Assembly (NCBI GenBank): GCA_027382625.1
Contig: JAJKFJ010020979.1
Span: 292,895-356,894 of the forward strand
Direction of reading: 5' to 3'
Origin: Tetmemena sp. SeJ-2015
Taxonomy: Eukaryota > Ciliophora > Spirotrichea > Sporadotrichida > Oxytrichidae
Length of the DNA: 64,000 nt
The notes below the pieces were generated by a model. That model saw only the letters and a program-made list of their open reading frames with translations. It ran no database searches and was not told where the DNA came from. Position numbers and translations under genes: made by a program. How positions within the stretch are numbered: the stretch's first letter is position 1; every line of letters starts with the position of its first letter. Below, in pieces: positions 9,857 to 23,300 of this stretch.

Positions 9857-12800
9857 TCATAAATGTTTAGTTTCGATCAACCTGTAGAGGAGACTTAATT
9901 TTGTTGTTTTCCTTATTTTTGATGTCTGATTTCTAAGGACTTCTTCTTTTGAAGAGTTGAGGTCGGTGCATTTACTTTTCACTTATCTTAAAAGAAACCT
10001 ATTTAGTTAAAAAAATAATAGGTATTACATTTGAAAGTGTATCAATGCCCTGATTGTACTCTGCTAATCCATCGAACTGATTCAAGTAATTATCTTGGTT
10101 GCTATTCTTGAAAGCTGTTCTCCATTTATCATACCACTTCCTCAAGTTACATTCTGTTTACACACTATTTATCCTTTTCTTGTACTATTCGAATTGAGTA
10201 TTCGCTCTCAATTGGCAAAAGGCTTTTTTCTGCAGTTTGAAGACAAGAAGCTCAATTATTTTCAGCTCTTTATTTTAATCAGCTAATTAAGAAAGCTTCT
10301 TTAACTTTATCTGGTTTTTTGGAAACTTGCAAACGATTATCTCTTTTAGTATAGCTCAACCGCTTTCGGCAAGAATGAGTAGTCCACTTAACGTCTCCAA
10401 GACTTAAAACAATTTTCTAATGATTGCGAGATCTTATCTTATTTCAAACTAGCAAGTACAAATAAAGAATTTAACTTTTTTTATCATACTGCTCTAGTTT
10501 TCCTTTAAGTCAATAAGTATTTGCTGAATAGATTGAAAACTCTCGTTAGCCTCTTCTTTTCTTAAACTTGTTTGAATGATGTTTAATCTTAGAATTCGTC
10601 TTTTAATTTTCTTTCTTATTCTGGTGAAGTGCTTTGAATGCTTTCGACTTTAACACAGTCTAAATATGAGATATGCTTTTCAAGTATATTTCTTTTTTAG
10701 TGAATATAAACTAGCCTCTCACTTTTCAAAGTATTGAAAACTCTCCATAAAAGCCTTTACTTTTTCTTTAGGATTAAAGACTTCACAATCAATTATCCTC
10801 TAATTGCATCTTTCATTCTATTCATGATCTTCACTAAGCTTTTTTATTCAAGGTATTTTCTAAAAATAGTCCCCTTTTACATAATTCGTTTTTTCAAACC
10901 GACTAGAGAATTCCATTTTGCTAAAATGCGATAGCTTTTACCAGAGTCTTATCTTGTCATACTTTTAATATTTTTACTATTTTGCAAGCTTCTTACTTAG
11001 ATGTTAAGCTGCAGAATCCTAATTAATCTGCTCTTTAGAGAATTTTCAGATTGAAATGCTGCAATAGACTTTAGTAGAGAAGCCTTTTAAATAATCTTAA
11101 TTGAATCCTTCATAGCTGAAAAAATTCTTTGCTGCTTCTTCTTAAGTAAGTATTATATTGCTTCTTCACTAACTTGGGAATTTATGAATAAGCTCTACCA
11201 TAAATTTAGCATTTTCTTTTTGGCAAGTTATTCTCTGTAACCCTAAATGGCGAGCTCTACCTTTCTCAGCCAGCAGAACCTTCTTAAAGTGTCTAATACC
11301 TTGACCTGAGTTCTCGATTTCTTATGATAAAGAGCCAGCTTGTAATTATGATGTGCTTGTGAATTCATGTGCATTTTAAAGCCCTGGATAAAATATAAGC
11401 TATAGATGACATTGAATTAGGTTTGCTTAAATTTGTAGAGAGCAAATATCTGAAGCTTTTAAGCATAGTAGTTCTGAATTGAAAGTCTCCTACTCATATT
11501 TCTAAAGAATCTCCTTCTCATAAAGTACTCAGTTCTTTATTGCAGAGTCTGTCTCCGGAAATTTCTCTAAATTGTTTTGTTCTGCCAATAAGTCAAGATC
11601 AAACTTGCCTTCAATCTTGATTTGTCTACCACAAAGTCAAAATATCTGTCCTTCAGAGTAAATGATTTTTATGATGAGTATCTGAGAAGCTAGAAATATT
11701 TAATTAAATTAAAAATATTTAAGATTATATTGTTGCTTGAACTGTAACAGTCTTAATTCATTTGAGTTTCTTATTGATTTCTAAATGAACTAATTTCTCA
11801 TCAAAATTCTTAAGCACTTCTGCTTGACTTTAACTGAATTGATCTAGCTGCAAATTTATAACTACTCCCTCCTTACTCTTCTTTCTTTTCTAAAAAGCAC
11901 GAAGCCTTGAAACAACTTAGATATGTGATTATAAAATGACAACTCAGTCATTTGCTATCTCCATTTCTCATGAAGTTTAATTTCAGTTAAGCCTTCTCTC
12001 AAAAAATTAATGAATCTCTTTTTGAGCTGTCTGTTTCTAATCCTCAGTGACTCTTTATTTTTCCCTTAAATATATCTTTAGTTGATTATTCCTTATTTCC
12101 AGAAGCTGATATATTTTGAAGCGCAATTTAGGAAGTGAAACCTCTTTGCTCTTTTCAAACTGTAGGCGCAATTCAGCCACTCTGAGAATATTTATATCTT
12201 TTTCTCATTGGATTTCAAACCCTGAACTGCTAATCCTTTAAGTTTGGTCTGCTTTAAATGGCAAGCAATTAATCTTAAAGCAAAGAAGTTCCTTCGAAGG
12301 TGAAAAGCTTGCATTACCTGTGCATATTTATAGCTTTTCTGAGCATCAATTAAACTCATTCTTTTGCTATGCTCTAAACTAACCATTCCCTTCACAAGCA
12401 AATTCCTTCTTAGAAAATTATTTGCAAAAGTGTATTTAACTCTCTTCTGCATCTATTTCCTTTTATAGACTTTCAAAGAATGAAAAACTTTATCAGTAGT
12501 TAGGAAGAATTACTTCTAATTAAAGCAAAAAATCCTCCTCTTGAGAATTTACCTCTAATGCGAGTATTATTGCCATTAAATTAGCAACTTTTTATACTTT
12601 CTATAAATCAAATTTTGCAAGAATGCCTCCTATTGCTCTCTCAACCATAAATTATTTCTGACATGGCCTTTCCAACTTACGATAGTCTTATAGCAGGTTT
12701 TAATCATCTAAAGAGCCTTGAATTAACTCATTTTCTAGTAGTTAGCTTTTAAGCTTTCAAAGACTGCAGCTTTGAATTGCATCTCATAGAGAAATATTGA

Positions 12801-13785
12801 TTCTTCTAGTTCTTGTTCATTATAATACTTGAGCTTTCTCATATCTATAAGAGTATGAATTTGGTCTGAGAAAGAGTAGTCTTGCTTAGTTATGTCAGAG
12901 GAGAGACCTAAGCTGAGGAAAGCCTTAATGTAATTTACAACTTATAAATTTTTAGAATTTTAAAATTTGTACTTAGAAGTTCCTATACTTAATCTTATTT
13001 TCTGCTTCCTTTTTCAGAAAGAGAGTCCAATTAAGTAGGCACTTCTATTGCACTTTTGTAGACCAGTGGTTGACAGCTTTGTATAATTTCGTTCTATAAG
13101 ATACTCTTCTGTTCAGCTTATCAATCCAAGAGAAGAAAATCTGCTCTCTTAGCTTAATCTCAAACTTATTCCTAATGAGGAACTCTTTCTCATCAAGCTT
13201 TCTTAGTTTTGATCCTTGATTTTTGATTGCTTGAAATACCTAGCTCAACCTTTTAAAGTTATACTGCTCAAATGCAATCATCCACTTATTGATAAACTCT
13301 TCTTTCATTTTATTAGTTTCACTTATCATTTTAGTTAGAAGAGCCCATCTCTTGAATGCCTTTTCAGTTATGAATCTCAGATTTTTTTCATTAAACGTCG
13401 TTATTTTAGTCAACTTATTCATGACTTTACCAATTTTACTTAGCGCTCTTTCTTTGCGTCTTGTCTGATAATTTCTCTCAAGGGACCTTAGCTGATTAGA
13501 GCTTGGCTCAACCTAGAAATCTTACATTACAAAAGGATTGGATAGTTCTCTATTAGAAGAACCGTATCCTGTAAAGAACAGGTTTTAGGAGAAACCATTC
13601 AAGGAAAAGTTAGCCTGCTAATTTCTCTAATTGATTGGAGTCAGGATTTAGTGCTCACTTTGATTTATTAGATTAAGCTTAGATCCTACACCTGAGAGAT
13701 TCAGCATGTTCTACATGAACTCTATTTCCTGTCTAGAGTGATTACTCATCGTCATGTTTTAATTCTGATTAAGAGATCTTCCCAT
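9857..13785 (-). CDS. Sfi1-repeat, centrin-binding protein (about 1,200-1,300 residues)
   Basis: The start is ATG 13785-13783 (MGRSLNQNQNMTMSNHSRQE) and the stop is TGA 9859-9857. After about 130 disordered residues comes a long series of 30-35-residue helical units with the spacing hydrophobic-x2-hydrophobic-x4-W/F, such as AFKRWALLTKM, FINKWMIAFEQ, IFFSWIDKLNRR, AVNHWSTKVQQKCLLNWTLF, ILAKWNSLVGLKKR and LLWRVFNTLKS. This is the Sfi1 centrin-binding pattern. Such proteins form fibres at basal bodies and spindle poles and are multicopy in ciliates. Several frame changes (near 12930 and 12010) may be introns or small IESs. It is a strong call on pattern rather than on one motif. Confidence 0.75.
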
Positions 13786-13880
13786 TTGTTTCTCACTTTG
13801 GTTGTTTGATTCAGATTACTATACATATAAATAAATACAATTTAAATAGTTTTAAGGAATCAAAAAAATAAAAGGTACTG

Positions 13881-15238
13881 TCATTATCTTTAAAAATACA
13901 AAAAAAACAAAAATAAAATTTTTATCATATTTTAATATTACTGGAAATTATTTTCGTCAACATTATGAATGAATATATTTTGAACTCCGTTAGGGGCTGA
14001 TTTTCCACTCATTGGAGTTTGATTTTCTAGCCCATTCATAGTTGAGAGAGCTAACCTTTAGGAGTTTTAAAAGATAGGGCTGTGAATAGATGAAGCTTTC
14101 ATCTAAGACTCTTGCTAACTCCTTGCTCTAAATGTGTTGATTGCATAAAAATAAAGATATAGTTTTCTATCCACGAGCAAAAGTATTTCTTGATAAGCAG
14201 ATACTTAAAATGCTGAAGAGCTAAATTCTTCTATTTGTATTTCTAAAAGATATTCAAAGTAATTTTAGCTTACCTATCTTTCGTAATCAAGCGCCTCTCT
14301 CCACGATTTTCCTTACTGTTGTAGACTTAACTTGATGATGAGAGAGTAAAAATGAGTTTCGTTTAGGAGGTCGATTCCTTTTTTAATCATGACTTTCTTA
14401 TAAGCATCTATGATTTCAGTTAGACTAATTGCGTTGAACGAGCTAGAGCATCTTTTCTTTTGTAAGTCCTTTGATTTTTCAGCTTTTTTAATAATTCTTT
14501 CTATCACTGCAAAATCTAAACCGAAATTTTAATTGAATTACTGGACTCTTACCTTTGAAAGTATACTTTTGCTTTATATCCTGTAATTTTTGATCAAGTG
14601 GTATGTAAAATTGAGTTGTCATGTTTTTCTAAACTTCATTAAATAAGGAAAAATAAGCAAATAGAATCTTCATGCGGATTACAGTCATATGCTTTTGTAG
14701 TTTGATTCATTCTCTTTTAAGATGAAACTCTCCTCTCTTAACTCGTCGACATAATCTCTTTGTTATATAATCTCTCTCCACTCTATTTTAATAGTCTTGG
14801 ATCGTTCTCATTAGTCTCAGAGCATTTAGATTTTTGAGATTTCTTTAAAGAGACTGTATTAAGTGAGACTCCTGACTTGGTACTTTGAGCACCAAGTTGA
14901 TTTGCAATTTTAGATGAACTAAAGTTGCTCCTCTTAGAATTCGAGTTTAGGTTTAACATGTTTGCTTCTTGTATATGAACATTTGAGAGGGGATTTATGA
15001 GGTTCGTCCTCGGCTACTATGATTTAAATTGAAGTGGACTCTTTGGAATTTTATTAAGCGACTTCTCTTTTTAGGCTTAGAAGTTATTCTAAAGAGAACT
15101 CTGCTGTGAAAGAACCTGCCTAGTCCCAAAATTAGAAGAAGTGCTAAGTAGCTAAGCAGATCTTAAATTAGAGGGTGTCTGTGTGGGATGTATAGATACT
15201 GGAATCTAAATGTCACACTGCATTTCTAATTAGTTCAT
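13881..15238 (-). CDS. hypothetical Ser/Gln-rich protein with several introns
   Basis: The start is ATG 15238-15236 (MNQLEMQCDIQIPVSIHP) and the stop is TGA 13883-13881. The first about 200 residues are low-complexity Ser/Asn/Gln. A likely intron (GTAATCC...TTTAG) precedes the helical segment MTTQFYIPLDQKLQDIKQ, then a second intron, then VIERIIKKAEKSKDLQKKR. The C-terminal part is again disordered (MNGLENQTPMSGKSAP). No domain is recognised. It is head to tail with the Sfi1-repeat gene downstream, about 95 bases apart. Confidence 0.55.
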
Positions 15239-15573
15239 TTTCAAATTAACTTTTCAAATTATTTCAGTTAATTCATCCTAGTTTCTCACATGGGAGAAGA
15301 AGGATATTTTACATAAATTTTATTATAAAGTAGTATTATTATCCTCACCTTACAAAAATTATAAACATTAAAAACATTTATCAATTCAAGTTAAAAATAA
15401 TTACACAACTTTTAATAGTAAGATTATTTATAGTCTGTTTATCTAAATTATATATTTTTCTGATTTAAATTAAGTTGACCTTGACGTATTGTTATCTAAA
15501 ATAAAAATATATTTGCTGTATTGTATCAGAGTTGAAAGCCTGAATTTAAATAAGTTCATAGTGCATATATTAA
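15239..15573. other. AT-rich intergenic stretch between divergent genes
   Basis: There is no sustained coding frame. It lies between two ATGs that point apart, so it should hold both 5' regions. No motif beyond A/T runs is seen. Confidence 0.35.
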
Positions 15574-18500
15574 ATGTCTATTTCTTAAGCTTCCACAAAG
15601 AGCTCATTTCTTGGTGCTTTCCCTCCAAGGAAAGACAACTTTTTCCTAAACTATAACCCATACCCTTTTTGCTTACCATTTTAATTTTAAGTTTAGAAGA
15701 GTAGTAGTTGGTTCAAGAACTGCTCTCTAGAGACAAACAAATATTTACCTTCCTAGATGTTGTGTAAGAACTGCTGCCCGCCCTCTATAACAGTCAGTTC
15801 AGATTCTACTTTCTTGGCTTGAATCAGCTCTCTCAGAAGTTTCACAAATTGACTCAAGATAGCCCCAAAGAATTTTCAGAGTTTACTCAACTCCCTCATC
15901 TCTTCGGGTTATATAAAGATACATAAATATATTGACATAGTTATTCTCTGAAAGCTAAGCTCTCAAGAACTCAGAGTAGAGCAGCGCAAATACGGAGCAG
16001 TAATTTAAGAAGCTGAGAAATGTCCTTAAGGAAATGAAAAATTCTGCATCGCTTTCAGACTTAGCCAAATCTTTAACTGACTTAGATTCAACCTATATAA
16101 AATTCAACAAAGATAGATAGTCCCTCGAAAAGACCGAGAAAGAAGTTTACTAAGTCTATTAGGAGCTACAGAAAGCTATCGAAGACCCAAGCCAGAAACA
16201 TTCCTACTTTAATTAATCTTTTATTTATTTGGTGAGCTTGATTGAAGCGATAGAAGAGAAAATTTTGGGTAAACTGAAGGATGTTGATGATCTAGCTAAA
16301 GAAAAAGTTTAGCCCAAACTGTCATAATACTAAGAAAAATGCAAGCCCATCTTCAAGACTGTTGAGCGAGTTGTATTCCAACACGAAAGCTCTTAAGACT
16401 CTATAACTTAGCTGAGCAGAGAGGAGCTATCCACTTTCTTGAATAAAAGTTTGGATGTGCAACACTCAATACTTAGCAAGCTAAAAGAGTGTCTTGATAA
16501 TTAAGAGGCGTCGGGTGCCTCAGAAATTGATTAGGAATGTTTTTCTTAACAATAAACTTTGGAATCTTTTAAAGCCTAATCATAAACAACACTCTAAAAC
16601 TAGACACCACAAGCTTCACCTTAGCTGCAAAGATAATCTTCTAAGTCTTCAACTGAAGGCCTCCTTGAAGTGATTAGTGAAGTTACAAGTTAATTGAACT
16701 CAATCGACCCTGCAACTATTGAGTAGCAGCTTTTATTGTCTCTCTAAAAGATACAGAAATATAGGGACTAGCAGATTAGAAGATCTTCAATCAAAGTGGA
16801 CTATTTTGACTTGTATCATTCTTTCTAATATGAATTAAGAGTTTATGTGTAAAATAGTTGGAGTTAATTCAAAATTTTCTGACGAAGTACCTAGAGATAG
16901 AAAGACTTTACTCTTCCTCGACTCTGTCTTAGGATGGTAAAATTCAAGGACTTCTAGCTAAATAAGTAAAAGACTCCCAGAAAAAGCAGTTATAAGGAGG
17001 GGAGCTGGAGGGCACCCTAACTAACTTGTTGAACTTCATTCAGAGAAGTGTAATCAACCATGATTATTAAGCGAACTATATTACCAAGAACATTAAGAAA
17101 CTTGAGAGTGTTTATGATCTGCTCAAATCTGCCATTAAAGACCACGAAAAGGAAGTCAACTTGGTTATTAACCAAATTAAACAGCACATCAGTTGCTTCT
17201 TAACTGAGTTTGCCAAACAATCTCTTAATCAAGATGAAGATCTAGTTTATGCTTCATTATTTTGTGTGTCTAATTTTATAAAGATAGAAAGGTTGTAGGA
17301 ATTCAAAATGATTTTCTAAGAAGCTTCTCTCGACTAGTTCAATAGGTAATTAAGCTTCAATAAAACTTGAAGCAAGATCAAGCTATTCTGCTTGAGAGAA
17401 TAAATAAGGAAGTTATTATGGACTCCCTTTGCTCTTTCTACAAACTGTTCTAGGTTTAAAGTAAGAGCACTCAAGCGCTGTTGGTATTTGTGTCTGATGA
17501 TCAGAAATTTATATTTTTATTCGGGTATGGCAATAAATACTATCGAGATTCAATGAAGGAGCTCTATGATAAATACTTGGTTCAACAATTTTAGCGCTCC
17601 ACCTCAGAAAGTTCTAGCTTTTCAATAAACCCCAAGAATGAAATATCAGAACAGATTAGACAAATAAGCATGAGGGAATCAACTGTGTCTACTAACTCTC
17701 TCTAATTCGAAGACTTAAAGAGTTTACAAATAAGCTAGGAGTAGGAAGGTTCAAAAGTAATCTCAAATGTTTCAGAGATAAACGCGAAAACTCCAATATT
17801 AACAAGAGCAGAGAATAAGCAATCCATCGTAGTTATGTAAGGCGAAAATGAAATAATGGAGGAGTCTATCAAAAGAGAGTACTTCTCTAGAGTTCATTAA
17901 GTTTAAAGGACTTAATCTCTAGCTATCAATCACTAAGATATTACACCTCAGGATTTTACCCATAGATTTATTTGTATAAGAAGACATAATACAGTCGCCA
18001 CTAGAAAACAAACACAGAGTATCGAGCTCGAGATTGCATCTGGAAATGCACTGATAATTTCATTTTTCAAAAAGAAGATGTTCGAAGATCTTCTAGCTTA
18101 CAATAGTATTTTGTCGTCTGAACCTTAAATAGTTTTTATTTTAGCAAAAGAACTGAAAACTCTGAGAACAAAACAAGCCAGCAAATTAAAATCCTCTTTC
18201 ACTAAAGGAAAGGCAAGTAGCGATAAAAATTTTCAGGTGGTACTAGACTAATTCGGTTTCTTAAACGAAGATGAATAACTGCAGGAGTCTTATTCCTGCG
18301 CTCTCCAGCAAAAGATCTTAATTCATGGTAGGTTATATATAACTACTAGAAGACTTGTGTTCCATTCAGTTTTCAATGATAAGACCATATTCTTTGGGCG
18401 AGATACGAAGTTGATGTTCGAGTATACCGACATCAGGTAATTGGAAAAATAGTATAATGCGAAGGTTTTTGACAATTCAATAGCTATATTGACTCATATG

Positions 18501-19847
18501 GGTGGAGAATACTTCTTTACGAGCTTCTTAAGCAGGGACGAATGCTTTGAGATCATAAACAACTAGATCGAAAGAGCTATAGCCAGATACAAAGCTAAAG
18601 CAAAGCAAAGGAAGTTGAGAGCAAGAGATCACTCCAGACACAGAAGTCAAAAGGAGTTTAAAGTGGAGTCAAGCAAATTAGCTATGAGTAAACCTCAAGA
18701 GGTAAACAAAAAATTTGTTTAGAATGAAGAACAAAAATCCTATGAAGTCAAAGAAAAGTAAAGCAAGAAACAGAATATGCCTAAAACTCAAGCACCCATA
18801 TTATACGAAAGGCCTAAGTTTAGTTACGATTCTCAATTCCAACAGATAGAGAAGGAAAGAATGCAAAAGATCAAAGAGTTGATTCCAGGGTTTGATGAAT
18901 ACAAAATAGTCACCTTTGAAGGAAAATTAAATTGCTCTTTGCAAAACATCGTCACGCATTTCTTTAACTGGAACGTTAAATGGCAAGAGTTTGAGAATCA
19001 CTCACTTCTTGAGTTCATGGAGATCAAGTAGCTTACCAATACAGATATCAAGTTTACTCCTTAGGATAAAACTTAAACTCCAGACTATTTCTTGCTCGAG
19101 AAAGAATATAAAATGAGCTCAAACTAGGAATTCTAAGACTGGCCTTTGGTCCAACGATACAGATATGATAAAACACACTTGACTGAGTTCCCTAAATTTA
19201 TGCAGCCAAAGACTAACAAATCTGTAGAATTTTGTGAAAACTTCTTTAAGATTTTTATTTAAGAATAATTTTCTTTGTAAGCCCAAGAAAAGTAATCAGA
19301 AAGATTCTGCTTCAAAATGAGGGTTTCACATTTTCTGACTGCTTCAACATAGAATGGAAAATGATATTTGAAGAAACATAAATTTATATTTTTAGAGAGC
19401 TCTTAATCGCAGAAGGAAGTGGAAGTGAGATCAGAGTTCAAGATTAACATGATAAAACCAGTTAGACTGCTCTAAGGAACATTGCTTCGAGAAACTGAAA
19501 AATCTCTAAGAGATTCTTATGGAGTTAAGTTTCTTACCCTCTTTAAAGAGAAGACTGAAATGATATAGAGTATCCTGGATAAAAGAGAAGAGCAAAAGAG
19601 AATTATTCTTCAGCAGATTAAAGAGGAGAATAAAGAAAATAGCAGCAGTGATGAATTTTAGGATCAAGATATTTCAGATGAAAGAGTCCCTACTCAATAA
19701 TCTTCAGAGGTTCTCGTGACTTAGATCCATCTATCTAAATTTGAAGAGGAATCAAAACTTATTGAACCGAGTGCTGATTCAATTATAAAAGATATAGATA
19801 CCAATTAAAAGAAATTAAAGAATGGTGAGAAAATTTAATTAAAATGA
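15574..19847 (+). CDS. GRAM and VASt domain protein (Lam/Aster-like, possible BAR-type N-terminus)
   Basis: The start is ATG 15574 (MSISQASTKSSFLGAFPP) and the stop is TGA 19845-19847. Residues about 60-550 are helical and BAR/coiled-coil-like (LVSLIEAIEEKILGKLKDVD). A GRAM domain is clear near 18310-18580: ILIHGRLYITTRRLVFHSVF, then HMGGEYFFTSFLSRDECFEI. A VASt/StART-like domain follows at about 18800-19600, with NWNVKWQ, DCFNIEWKMIF, and the C-terminal EVEVRSEFKINMIKPVRLLQ. Such proteins bridge membranes and move sterols. A 14-base IES is identified at 15921-15934. Other frame changes (near 15680, 17350 and 19330) remain unresolved. Confidence 0.75.
15921..15939. other. 14-bp IES, pointer ACATA
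   Basis: ACATA occurs at 15921-15925 and 15935-15939, at a frame change in the GRAM-VASt gene. Removing 14 bases joins FGLYKDT to QLFSESQALKN in frame and removes a TGA. Confidence 0.6.
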
Positions 19848-20007
19848 GTCTTAATTAACAAGTTTTATAATATAATTATATCTAATTTTAAATGCTAAAG
19901 CATACAAAAGTATACGAGGAAACTCATATTTAAACTTACTCTAAATTAGAGAAAATTCTTATTTTAATTTATTTTCTTTATTTAAGTTTAATTTTTGACT
20001 CAATGCT

Positions 20008-20215
20008 ATGAGATATTTAATTAATAATTCCCAACTTAAATTGGCTTCCACTTCTCAGGACATATAATTTATTTTAGGATGAGGAAGTCATGAGACTTTA
20101 AATTTAAGAGTTAAGAAGATCTGTCGACAGAATGAACTATATTATGTTTGGAGCTCTGCTCCTCAACGTTTTAGGCATTCTAGCATTTGTGATTTACCAA
20201 ATGAATCTCAATTGA
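20008..20215 (+). CDS. short tail-anchored membrane protein
   Basis: ATG 20008 begins MRYLINNSQLKLASTSQDIQ. After a one-step frame change near 20080 the frame continues as EEVMRLQIQELRRSVDRMNY, with a hydrophobic tail IMFGALLLNVLGILAFVIYQ ending at TGA 20213-20215. The layout of a short coil followed by a C-terminal helix fits a tail-anchored protein. The frame change means an unrecognised IES, an intron or an indel. No homologue is recognised. Confidence 0.45.
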
Positions 20216-20363
20216 AAGACATCTTCGTCCTCCTCAAGGAGAACTCTTTCTGAACATAACAAAATAAATCTAATTTCAAATTTAAAATTAATTACGCAAA
20301 TTAACTCTACTTGGGATTATTATAATTTTTAGAAAATTAAAGTGATAAAATATTTAAGATTAA

Positions 20364-23300
20364 ATGAGACGCAAATATAAACTAGACTCCCAAACTAAAT
20401 AAGAGTCTATCGCGCCATCAGCTAGTAGAAATCTTAAAACCCTTTCTTAAGATGACTAATGCAACCAAATTATCAAGTGTGAAAAGAAAGCTAAGTCATA
20501 ATTTTATCTTTAAATAAAGTTAATTTACCTAGTATAAAGAATGTTGCAATTAGCTTAGCTTTATATTTGGCGCTATTCTAGTAGACTACATTAGGAGCCA
20601 GACTCTCTAGCAGGATATAGGCAAAGCCACATTAGCTCAATTAATTGATAGATAAATAAGCTCAAGACAAAGTTGAATAATTCCTTGATCATTGAATGCA
20701 AGAAAGTTGTGAGAAACAGATCTTCGATATATTCTCAGCAGAAAACATTAAGTACCAGCCATCTGCTGCACTGTTTTAGTATGAGTAAAGTTTCTGCCAC
20801 CCTCAGTCAGGTCATTTATCAAGTAAGAATATCTCCCTCACATTTCACATTCAATTATAGATGCAGTAATACCCTATTTTTGCTTTTACTCAGGTTTGAA
20901 TTTGCTAATGCTGATTCAGTAGAGCAAAGATAAGGAAAGTCTAGTGTAAAATTTTTGCGGGAGTTTTGGTCTTGGCTATTAGTTGAGAAAGAGTTTTATG
21001 GCATATGTGATTTCTGGTGTGGATGAATTTGGAAAAGTAGGAAATTGCCAAGCCTCTTTCAATTAGAATTATGAAATACTTTAGAATAAATTTGATCCAG
21101 TAGATATTTCCTACCGTCTTGATTCAAATTCTTACTGCAATAGTCTAGTGTCAATGATTGAAACCCTGAGGCCTTTCCATAAGGATTAAGAGTCAGATAT
21201 TCTTAAGTTTTCGTATATTCAGTCTTTACAGAACTTCATTGAGACTTAAGAGGCATTTGACTATGGAGAATGTGAAGAATTCGCAGCGAGAGAGGACACT
21301 TTTTGTGTTGAATTTTTCAAATGGGAAACTTCTTTCCCTGCTTGGACAATTCAGCAATCGTAGCAAGTATGCGGGAAAGTAATTACTCATGCGAAAGAGT
21401 TAGAAGTAAAGGGGTAGTAGATAAATGATAAGTGTGCATTTATAATTACGAGAGTGTATGGGATGTACGACTAGTACTTAAATAAGCTTCTGGATGCTAT
21501 GATTACCTAGGAATACGATACTCTCAATCATTCTCTTAATGATGCTATTTCAGCTCAAAATGCAGAAGAACAACTCACAAAGTAAAATCTGGAAAAAGTC
21601 AACTAAACTATCGACGAGAATTACTTTATCCTTAAAATATAATTTCAGTTTAGTGGCTGGATAAAGTGAAGCTGTAGCATGAAGAGAAACAGTAAGAGAA
21701 GAGTAATTAGTATATAAATATGAGACTAAAGGAAATATAAGCACAAAAGCAAAAGAACTAAAAGGCGTTGTCAAGAGTACTTGACTTTCTGAATAACATT
21801 CAAGATAATCATGAGAGACAGCAGATTATGGAAGCTACTTTAAATCTATAGAAGATCTTAGCATCTCTGAGAGACGAGGAAGATCTTCTGTTGAATGAAA
21901 TAGATCCTAAAAAAGCAGACTAAGTATTAGAATGCTGGACAGATTCATAATTCATCTAAAGACTAAACAATACGATGAGGCTATGTCAGATATAAAGAAG
22001 ACTCTTGAGCTTAAAGATTAGCTCTAGTATGTGAGTGACTTCCTTGATAAACTTCTTAGCAATAAAAAGATAAGCGATTAAGATACCGATGAAGATGATG
22101 AGGAAGATGATATAGACAGTGTTTAAAATAATTAAAAGGAAGAAGTAGATTAAACACAAAAGGACAAATTAAATGTGGAGAAAGCAAGCTTCAGTTCAGA
22201 GGATGTAATTAAAATAGGGGATTTCTTGGACAGAGTAATTAAAAGATACTCTAATTTTAAAAAGTAGCAGTTAAATGATTAAGGAACACAGAAATAATCA
22301 AATGATTAGAAGAGCACAGATAAATAGAGTGAAGTGGATAAGGATGATGATGAGGATGATACTTTGGAAGCATAAGCTGATGACAATAAGAAGGGGTTTT
22401 TGCAAAATGAAGACGATGAAATAGTGGATGATACTCTAGATGATGATGAAGATGATGATAAAAGGCTAGAGAAAATAAAATATGTGGATAGTTTTCTGGA
22501 TAAGTTAGTCAACAGAAAGAATTAAAACACCAAATAGAAATAAGTTTAAGATTTCATAGACAAGAGAACAAACACAAAACTAACTCCACCTCAGAAGATA
22601 TCAACAACCAATCAAATGATGACGATGGAAAATCAGAATTGAAAATTAAGCAAGAAAAGATAGAAAGATAATCAGCAGATGAGGTAATAGGCTTTGTAGA
22701 TGATTTACTAAAGAAATAGTAGTAGAAGATAAAGAAAGAACAAATACTGGATTTCTTAGATAGACTGCACCTTTATTTTTCTACAAAAAATTAAGATTAA
22801 GACAATTAGAGTCCAGCCAAACAAAACAACAAACAATAAATCAAAATTGATAAAGAGATGAAATAGAAAATATTGATGATGAAGTAGAAATTAATTATAC
22901 TTTTGTTTAATTGAAACTGATTCCGATGATAATATAAAGTAAGCTGGAAATAATTCTGCAGATGATGATATCTCCGATGAAGACGACTCAGAAGATGATG
23001 ATGAAATTGATACTAGTGATGTATCTAAGGACAAAATAGTGAAGGATTCTGATAAAGTGAGTGATAATGACAGAGAGGAAACGGAGGATGATTCTGATGA
23101 TACAACAGAAGATGATGAAGAAGGAACTGATTTATCTAGTGAAGATAGTGACAAATAAATTTAGAAAAAGAATAATGATAAGGATTATGAACTAAAATGT
23201 ATTATATATGATATGGATTAGAAATCTTAATTTGAGGAAGAGGATATAGTGAAGGTTTCTGAGTTCATTGATACTCTCTTGTCCTAGGAGCAGTTTAATG

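Noticed and set aside
22306..23154. Serine-rich minus-strand ORFs (poly-Ser)
   Set aside because: They are antisense shadows of GAT/GAA-rich codons of the acidic repeat protein on the plus strand.
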